A stretch of 64,000 nt of DNA from Occultella gossypii (lineage in GTDB: Bacteria; Actinomycetota; Actinomycetes; Actinomycetales; Beutenbergiaceae). Positions 59,686 through 64,000 of the stretch are shown here, one piece after another (within the stretch, counting starts at the first letter, position 1; every line of letters starts with the position of its first letter). Position numbers and translations under genes: made by a program. Location: the NCBI RefSeq assembly GCF_019947135.1, contig NZ_JAGSHT010000021.1, positions 152,482 to 216,481 on the forward strand, given 5' to 3'. Below the pieces are notes generated by a model, which saw nothing but the letters and a program-made list of their open reading frames with translations, had not been told where the DNA came from and made no database searches.

Positions 59686-59757
59686 ATGAGTAGTGACAGT
59701 TGCAGTCACCATCCGGAGATCGGAACCGCTCCGCGTCCGACCGCACGCCATTTCTGA
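59686..59757 (+). CDS. short leader ORF 1 in the mgtE leader
   Basis: A 23-codon ORF starting MSSDSCSHHPEIG and ending ARHF, preceded by GAGGTGAG 5 nt upstream. Its end covers pairing segment a of the leader. It is too short to be a domain and may act as a leader peptide for mgtE control. Coding is inferred from position and ribosome binding site only. Confidence 0.45.
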   Translation: MSSDSCSHHPEIGTAPRPTARHF

Positions 59758-59809
59758 GGCGCGGGCGCCAGCCCGTGCGGTCCGATCCCGGTAGTAACCC
59801 TGATCGAGG

Positions 59810-59914
59810 ATGCCCCCTCGCGCGAACTGGATCGATGCGGATCCGACCGCACGTGTGCGCGGGGTCAGCCGTGCATGTCTGCGTGAACGGCGTCGGCATG
59901 TCCCAGCGAGATGA
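59810..59914 (+). CDS. short leader ORF 2 in the mgtE leader
   Basis: A 34-codon ORF starting MPPRANWIDADPTAR and ending 8 nt before the mgtE ATG. It covers pairing segment c. CGAGG lies 5 nt upstream. Ribosomes ending here could reinitiate on mgtE. Weak evidence of real translation. Confidence 0.3.
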   Translation: MPPRANWIDADPTARVRGVSRACLRERRRHVPAR

Positions 59915-59922
59915 GGCAAGCC

Positions 59923-61281
59923 ATGACCATTCAGTACGGCGAGGATCTGAACGAACTGATCGACACGATCACGCGGGCAGTCGGCGCCAACGATCTGACC
60001 ACCTTGGCGACCGCCATAGCCGGGCCGCCGACGAGTGAACTCGTGGTGGTCTGTGAACGCCTGACCGAGCACCAACGCGCCGTGATGTACCGGCTGCTGC
60101 CGAAGCAGCAGGCTCTGGAGTTGTTCGAAGCGCTATCCCCGGCCCTGCAGAGCGATCTGGTGCGCGGTCTGCAGGACGCCGAGGTCGCGAACGTCTTCTC
60201 GGAGCTCGACCCCGACGACCGGGTGTGGCTGCTGGACGAACTGCCCGCGGCCGTCGCGCCCCGGCTGCTGCGCGGGTTGTCCGAGCGCGAGCGACAGATG
60301 ACATCCGAACTGCTCGGATACCCGGTGCATTCCATCGGCCGTCGGATGAGCCCCGAGTACGTCTCGACGCACCTCGGCCTCACCGCGGCGCAGACGCTGA
60401 TGCGGGTCAGCGCCCGCCTCGATGATGCCGAGACCGTCTACACCCTGCCGGTCCTGGATGACGGACGCCGGGTCGTCGGGGTCGTCGGACTTCGCGACCT
60501 GCTCGGCGCGGACGACGAACAGTTGGTCGACGCCCTCATGCGAACGCCGCAGACGATCGCCGCGACTGCGAAGGCCGAGGCCGCTGCTCGGCGCTGCGCC
60601 GAGAACGGACTGCTGGCACTACCGGTGGTGGACAGTGAGTCTCGGCTGGTCGGCATCCTCACCATCGACGACGCCATTCGCATCCTCGAACAGGAGGAGA
60701 GCGAGGACTCCGCGAGGCAGGGCGGGGTGGAGCCCTTGCGTCGCCCCTACCTGTCCACCCCGATCCTGAAGCTTGTCCGGTCGCGTGTGATCTGGCTGCT
60801 GGTCCTGGCGATCGGTGCGACCCTGACCGTGCAGGTGCTCTCCGTATTCGAGTCCACGCTCGAACAGGCGACCGTGCTCGCCCTCTTCGTTCCCCTGCTC
60901 ATCGGCACGGGGGGCAACACCGGGAACCAGGCGGCCACCACGGTGACCCGCGCGCTCGCTCTGGACGACGTCCGCCCGAGTGACCTCGTGCGCGTCCTGA
61001 CTCGTGAACTGCGCGTCGGCTCGGCACTCGGTGTGTTGCTCGGCGCGATCGGGTTCACGATCGCCGGCCTGGTCTACGACCCGAGGATCGGCCTCACCAT
61101 CGGTCTCACGCTGGTCGCCGTATGCACTGTCGCCGCGACCATCGGCGGGATCATGCCGCTCGTCGCGCGCGCCATCCGCGTGGACCCGGCCGTGTTCTCG
61201 AACCCCTTCATCACCACGTTCGTCGACGCGACGGGTCTCATCATCTACTTCCTCATCGCACGGGCAATCCTGCAGATCTGA
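59923..61281 (+). CDS. mgtE: MgtE-type Mg2+ transporter
   Basis: A 452-residue Mg2+ channel/transporter. The N domain (residues 1-130: LVRGLQDAEVANVFSELDPDDRVWLLDELP) and CBS pair (about 135-260: TLPVLDDGRRVVGVVGLRDLL, LPVVDSESRLVGILTIDDAI) form the cytosolic Mg2+ sensor; the C-terminal 180 residues hold five helices, with PLLIGTGGNTGNQAATTVTRALALDDV lining the pore. Mg2+ binding to the CBS part closes the channel. ATG 59923 follows GATGAGG at 6 nt; ATG 59911 is in frame but overlaps that site. A long leader upstream probably controls expression. Confidence 0.95.
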   Translation: MTIQYGEDLNELIDTITRAVGANDLTTLATAIAGPPTSELVVVCERLTEHQRAVMYRLLPKQQALELFEALSPALQSDLVRGLQDAEVANVFSELDPDDRVWLLDELPAAVAPRLLRGLSERERQMTSELLGYPVHSIGRRMSPEYVSTHLGLTAAQTLMRVSARLDDAETVYTLPVLDDGRRVVGVVGLRDLLGADDEQLVDALMRTPQTIAATAKAEAAARRCAENGLLALPVVDSESRLVGILTIDDAIRILEQEESEDSARQGGVEPLRRPYLSTPILKLVRSRVIWLLVLAIGATLTVQVLSVFESTLEQATVLALFVPLLIGTGGNTGNQAATTVTRALALDDVRPSDLVRVLTRELRVGSALGVLLGAIGFTIAGLVYDPRIGLTIGLTLVAVCTVAATIGGIMPLVARAIRVDPAVFSNPFITTFVDATGLIIYFLIARAILQI

Positions 61282-61340
61282 CTACCGGAGCGCGAGGTCT
61301 GGGCAGAGGTGCTCCGATCGCTCGGATTGGAGACTTCCGC

Positions 61341-61865
61341 TCAGGACGGAAGGGTGCGCTCGCGGTGCCGTCGCACGGCCGCGCGGTTGGCGCAGCGCAC
61401 GGAGCAGTAGCGCTGCCGCCCGTTGCGGGTGACGTCGACCACGACGGCCGTGCAGGGCTCGGACGCGCAGCGCCCGAGCCTGTGCATCCCGCGGGTGACG
61501 AGGTGGAGCGAGGTTCCCACGCTGATCACGGCGCGCAGGACCGAGGGCAGCGACTGGGGGTCGTCCCGGTAGTGCAGATGCCACCCCTCGTCGTCATGGT
61601 CTGTGAGCCGTGGATAGGCCGCGGCCGCGGCCATCTCCGCGTTCAGCAGCACCGCACGCTGATCCGGATCGGCGGCATCGACGACGCGCAGCCAGTCGTC
61701 GATGACGCCACGCACGCCGTCGTGGTCATCCGGCGCCTCGGGAAACGTCATCGTCATACCGAACTCCCGGGTCCTCGCCTCGATCCCCTTGCGGTCGGCG
61801 GGCCAGTCGTTGGCGAGGGAGGCCGCGAGTAGGACCGCATACTCGCCGTAAGGGTTGAGATGCAT
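61341..61865 (-). CDS. CGNR zinc-finger transcriptional regulator (ABATE-domain)
   Basis: A 174-residue protein. The N-terminal 130 residues are an ABATE-like stress domain (GEYAVLLAASLANDWPA..., RAVLLNAEMAAAAAYPRL); the C-terminal zinc finger is RCASEPCTAVVVDVTRNGRQRYCSVRCANRAAVRRHR, with four Cys in the CGNR arrangement although the name-giving CGNR reads CANR. Such proteins are DNA-binding regulators. ATG 61865 is preceded by TGTAAT at 6 nt. It is divergent from the small zinc-ribbon protein gene and convergent with mgtE. Confidence 0.9.
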   Translation of the reverse strand: MHLNPYGEYAVLLAASLANDWPADRKGIEARTREFGMTMTFPEAPDDHDGVRGVIDDWLRVVDAADPDQRAVLLNAEMAAAAAYPRLTDHDDEGWHLHYRDDPQSLPSVLRAVISVGTSLHLVTRGMHRLGRCASEPCTAVVVDVTRNGRQRYCSVRCANRAAVRRHRERTLPS

Positions 61866-61871
61866 AAGACC

Positions 61872-61877
61872 ATTACA
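61872..61877 (-). promoter_or_regulatory. -10 element of the CGNR gene promoter
   Basis: TGTAAT on the reverse strand, one base from TATAAT, ends 6 nt before ATG 61865. A leaderless transcript is likely. Confidence 0.5.
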
Positions 61878-61879
61878 GC

Positions 61880-62116
61880 ATGGTGGACCTCATGACGACC
61901 AGCCAGACCCGATCTCAGTCGCCTGTCCGGGCCGAGAGTGCCGAGCACGAACACACCTGGTCGACGGAATCGCGCCATCCGACCTCGTCCGGAGATGTGC
62001 TCTACGTGAGATGCGGGATCTGCGGCATCCGCCGGGTGGATCTCCAGTCGCGCCTCGATACGCCGCCGGCGCCGCTGAGCAGGATGGTCGGCGTCGCGTC
62101 GGACGTGGCACGATGA
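61880..62116 (+). CDS. small zinc-ribbon-like protein of unknown function
   Basis: A 78-residue protein whose core is HEHTWSTESRHPTSSGDVLYVRCGICGIRRVDLQ, a compact Cys-x2-Cys and His arrangement like a zinc ribbon. I have seen similar actinobacterial proteins without a named function. It may start at ATG 61880 or ATG 61892. It is divergent from the CGNR regulator, 14 nt apart, so the two promoters overlap. Confidence 0.65.
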   Translation: MVDLMTTSQTRSQSPVRAESAEHEHTWSTESRHPTSSGDVLYVRCGICGIRRVDLQSRLDTPPAPLSRMVGVASDVAR

Positions 62117-62171
62117 CGCCCCGCCGCCCAGCGGGCGGCTCTCGGTGGCGTTCGTCCGGCAGAGTGTCGTC

Positions 62172-62942
62172 GTGAATTGGTCACGCGAACAGGTGAGGCG
62201 GGCATCGCAGCATTGGGCGTGGGTGCCACCGGGATCGGACCTCGTCGAGATCCCTGGGCGGCTGACCGCCATCGTGACGCCGACTCGTTCCGTATCGGTG
62301 ACATGGTCCACCGGCACCGATCACGAGAGCACGTGGCACCTTGTCGAAGAACTTGCAGCTGAACACGATGCATCCTCTATCGCGTGGACCGTCACGGACG
62401 ATCAGCCCGCGCTCGAGGAGTTCCTCATCGCGCGTCGCGCCCAGTTTCACGATGCCACCGAGATCCAGGCGCAGAAACTCCCTGCGCCCTCGATGGCCGC
62501 AGGTGCGTCACTACGATGCATCCTCGTCGATTCCGAGCGGACAGTCCGCGACGCCACCGACATTGCCGCCCGAGTCTGGGGTGGCGCCTCGCCGACGGAC
62601 GAGGAGCTGCGTGAGCAGGTACAGGAGGCAGCGAAGCCGCTTGATGAGCGCGCCGGGTTCCAGGTCGTCGCGTATTTCGACGATGTGCCGGCGGCCACCG
62701 GAGGTGTGACGCGCGTGGGCGAGGTAGCGAGGTTGTGGGGAGCCTGCACAGTCCCAGAACTCCGAAGTCGAGGCGCCTACCGAGCGACCACGACCGCGCG
62801 CATGGCGATCGCTTCGGACCTCGGTTGCAGCCTCGCCCTGGTGAACGCGCTGGTGGACACGTCCGCGCCGATACTCACTCGGCTCGGGTTCACCAGTTTC
62901 GGGCTCAAGCGCACCTATCGGCTGGCGCTGGATGGCGGATGA
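62172..62942 (+). CDS. GNAT-family N-acetyltransferase
   Basis: A 256-residue protein. The N-terminal half (WVPPGSDLVEIPGRLTAIVTP..., WTVTDDQPALEEFLIARRAQF) and the GNAT part (ARLWGACTVPELRSRGAYRATTTARMAIASDLGCSLALVNALVDTSAPILTRLGFTSFG) give the typical acetyl-CoA loop RSRGAYRA. Substrate unknown. I prefer GTG 62172 (VNWSREQVRRAS); GTG 62145 is in frame but adds unremarkable residues. Its last 38 nt overlap the convergent GNAT gene. Confidence 0.75.
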   Translation: MNWSREQVRRASQHWAWVPPGSDLVEIPGRLTAIVTPTRSVSVTWSTGTDHESTWHLVEELAAEHDASSIAWTVTDDQPALEEFLIARRAQFHDATEIQAQKLPAPSMAAGASLRCILVDSERTVRDATDIAARVWGGASPTDEELREQVQEAAKPLDERAGFQVVAYFDDVPAATGGVTRVGEVARLWGACTVPELRSRGAYRATTTARMAIASDLGCSLALVNALVDTSAPILTRLGFTSFGLKRTYRLALDGG

Positions 62943-63837
62943 CCCGGGTCATGTGCGTTCCGCGATCCAGTGGGGTGAAACCTGCTCGCAGATACGTCTC
63001 CCACGGAGCCGGGTAGTGCGGCAGCGGTGCGCTGTTGATGAAGAGCGTGTGACCGCCGCGGACGCCGACCAGGCGGCAGGCCTCGATGGCCAGAGCCGTG
63101 GCAAGTCCGCGACGGCGGTGTTCCGGGACGATTCCCAGCGGCTCGATCTCCGCCCAGCGGGTCTCGGGATCGAACCAGACCGTGCAGCACCCGGCCAGGG
63201 AGCGATCCGGCGCTTCGATGACGAGGTCGAGCTCCCGGTCGTACAACCACATCCTTTTCATGACTGAGAACGCCCGCTCGGTGAAGCGGCTCTTATCGTC
63301 CGAGTTGATCTGGTTGAGGATCTCCTCCGGATAGGGCATTCGCGCCGGCTTCCAGGCTCTCCGATGCACCTGTACCCGGGCCTCGTCCTCATCGGGATCC
63401 ATCGCCCGGATTCGGTATCCGTCCGGCAGGTCGACGGCTATGTCACGTGCGGGATGGACCAACCCCGCGATGGCTCCGGCGTTCGCGTCGTCCAGGAAGC
63501 CGCGCGTCGTGAGCGCATCACGGACCAGTGGGCGATCGTGGTACACCGGAACGCTCAGTCTGGAGTCGCCGGCATTCTCTACCAACCAGTCCGCCAGCGT
63601 CGCGGCGCTGCCGGCGTCGTCGGGTCCGCACTCGATCCGGCCCTCACCTTCGGCCAGTCCGGCCCAGCCCACGACCCGCCCGCGAACGTTGCGAGCCACG
63701 CAGATGGTGGACGGCAACTGGTCGGTGGCTGATTCCCAGCCGAAGCCGCCGGGGTGCGTCCCTGCGGGGAACCACGCGGAGAGCGCTCGCTGGACCTGCG
63801 CTGTCTGGTCGCTCGTGTAGGGCTCGAGCAGTGTCAT
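62905..63837 (-). CDS. GNAT-family N-acetyltransferase (two-domain)
   Basis: A 310-residue protein. The first half (LEPYTSDQTAQVQRALSAWF..., TLADWLVENAGDSRLSVPVYHDRPLVRDALTTRGF) looks like a degenerate GNAT fold; the second has GIVPEHRRRGLATALAIEACRLVGVRG, the CoA-binding loop, and AEIEPLG before it. Substrate unknown. CAGGGAG precedes ATG 63837. It overlaps the tail of the convergent GNAT gene. Confidence 0.8.
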   Translation of the reverse strand: MTLLEPYTSDQTAQVQRALSAWFPAGTHPGGFGWESATDQLPSTICVARNVRGRVVGWAGLAEGEGRIECGPDDAGSAATLADWLVENAGDSRLSVPVYHDRPLVRDALTTRGFLDDANAGAIAGLVHPARDIAVDLPDGYRIRAMDPDEDEARVQVHRRAWKPARMPYPEEILNQINSDDKSRFTERAFSVMKRMWLYDRELDLVIEAPDRSLAGCCTVWFDPETRWAEIEPLGIVPEHRRRGLATALAIEACRLVGVRGGHTLFINSAPLPHYPAPWETYLRAGFTPLDRGTHMTRVIRHPAPADRCA

Positions 63838-63890
63838 TCGGGCAACTCCCTGATTGCAGCGACGGATCGGAGGCTAGTGCCGCGTGTCGT

Positions 63891-63928
63891 TAGTTCTTGA
63901 ACGCTTTGGTTCTTGAAATGATGGGGGC
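63891..63928 (+). mobile_element. probable left end of an IS630-type element
   Basis: A TA at 63891-63892, the IS630 target, is followed by GTTCTTGAA (63893-63901), repeated at 63909-63917, and then the transposase start. The right end is outside the window, so the element boundary is unproven. Confidence 0.4.
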
Positions 63929-64000
63929 ATGGCGAATCGTCCTGCCCCGGCCTTGGAGTTGCGTGATGGTGACCGGGAGAAGTTGGAGTCCTGGCTGCGG
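63929..64000 (+). CDS. IS630-family transposase, N-terminal fragment at the window edge
   Basis: Only 24 codons are visible: MANRPAPALELRDGDREKLESWLR. This start, with RDGDREKL at residues 12-19, matches actinobacterial IS630-family transposases (helix-turn-helix, then a DDE nuclease). The gene continues beyond the right edge. GC content around its start (TTGGTTCTTGAAATGATG) is lower than the surroundings, which fits a mobile element. The catalytic part is not visible, so whether it is intact is unknown. Confidence 0.65.
   Translation, partial: MANRPAPALELRDGDREKLESWLR

Larger units (their letters stand above)
59551..59922 (+). promoter_or_regulatory. long mgtE leader with short ORFs and alternative hairpins
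   Basis: A 372-nt non-coding stretch. Segment a (59736-59747, TCCGACCGCACG) lies in the first short ORF; segment b (59774-59787, CGTGCGGTCCGATC) can pair with a (9 contiguous bp) or with segment c (59840-59853, GATCCGACCGCACG; 13 of 14 bp). Pairing is mutually exclusive, the layout of an attenuator. No ykoK (M-box) Mg2+ riboswitch signature is recognised. The mgtE start has GATGAGG 6 nt upstream. Confidence 0.45.

Overview
The window comes from the chromosome of a high-GC actinobacterium. Codon third positions are almost always G or C, GTG starts are common, and many genes appear leaderless, with a TANNNT -10 element 6-7 nt before the start codon. The gene set (Rsm22-family protein, DUF4235, fused MrpA/B antiporter, ECF41 and ECF42 sigma factors, DUF1540, PPOX/F420-type oxidoreductase) points to Micrococcales, perhaps near Beutenbergiaceae or Cellulomonadaceae; that placement is inference. 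Apart from an IS630-type transposase starting at the right edge, it reads as ordinary chromosome with scattered small repeats and no large mobile island.

Layout. 0-8.3 kb: a PPOX-fold protein cut by the left edge, an isochorismatase-type hydrolase, a transglutaminase plus circularly permuted ATP-grasp/alpha-E operon, an Rsm22-like protein, a conserved unknown, a repeat cluster and an M50 protease. 8.3-16.8 kb: a secreted subtilisin-like protease, an unusual acyltransferase/NTP-pyrophosphohydrolase fusion, and a MarR regulator divergent from two LLM flavin oxidoreductases, the second fused to an FAD-linked oxidase. 16.9-26.1 kb: DoxX and an ECF41 sigma factor, a CmtR-like metal sensor with a CDF exporter, pgi, an SppA-type protease, a YihY protein, tRNA-Gly(CCC), dcd. 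26.1-37.4 kb: a complete mrpACDEFG Na+/H+ antiporter operon behind a structured leader, then a TPP riboswitch and a thiamine ABC operon (thiBPQ).

37.4-49.4 kb: a CatE-like VOC protein, a tandem-GNAT protein, two paralogous unknown membrane-anchored proteins, a NarL-type two-component system divergent from an ABC transporter, a PspA-like pair, an epimerase and a DUF4349 lipoprotein. 49.4-56.2 kb: two ECF sigma modules, ECF41 with an NmrA-like oxidoreductase and ECF42 with YCII and RidA proteins, sharing TGTCAC-type motifs, followed by a double DUF1540 protein. 56.3-59.0 kb: a TetR regulator divergent from an ABC transporter, with three evenly spaced operators on the promoter. 59.0-64.0 kb: a small kinase, an MgtE Mg2+ transporter behind a 370-nt leader with two short ORFs and alternative hairpins, a CGNR zinc-finger protein, two GNAT proteins and the transposase start.

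The most interesting unexplained signals are the mgtE leader, the three-operator TetR array, the two domain fusions at 10.9 and 14.5 kb, and at least three families of small palindromic intergenic repeats.
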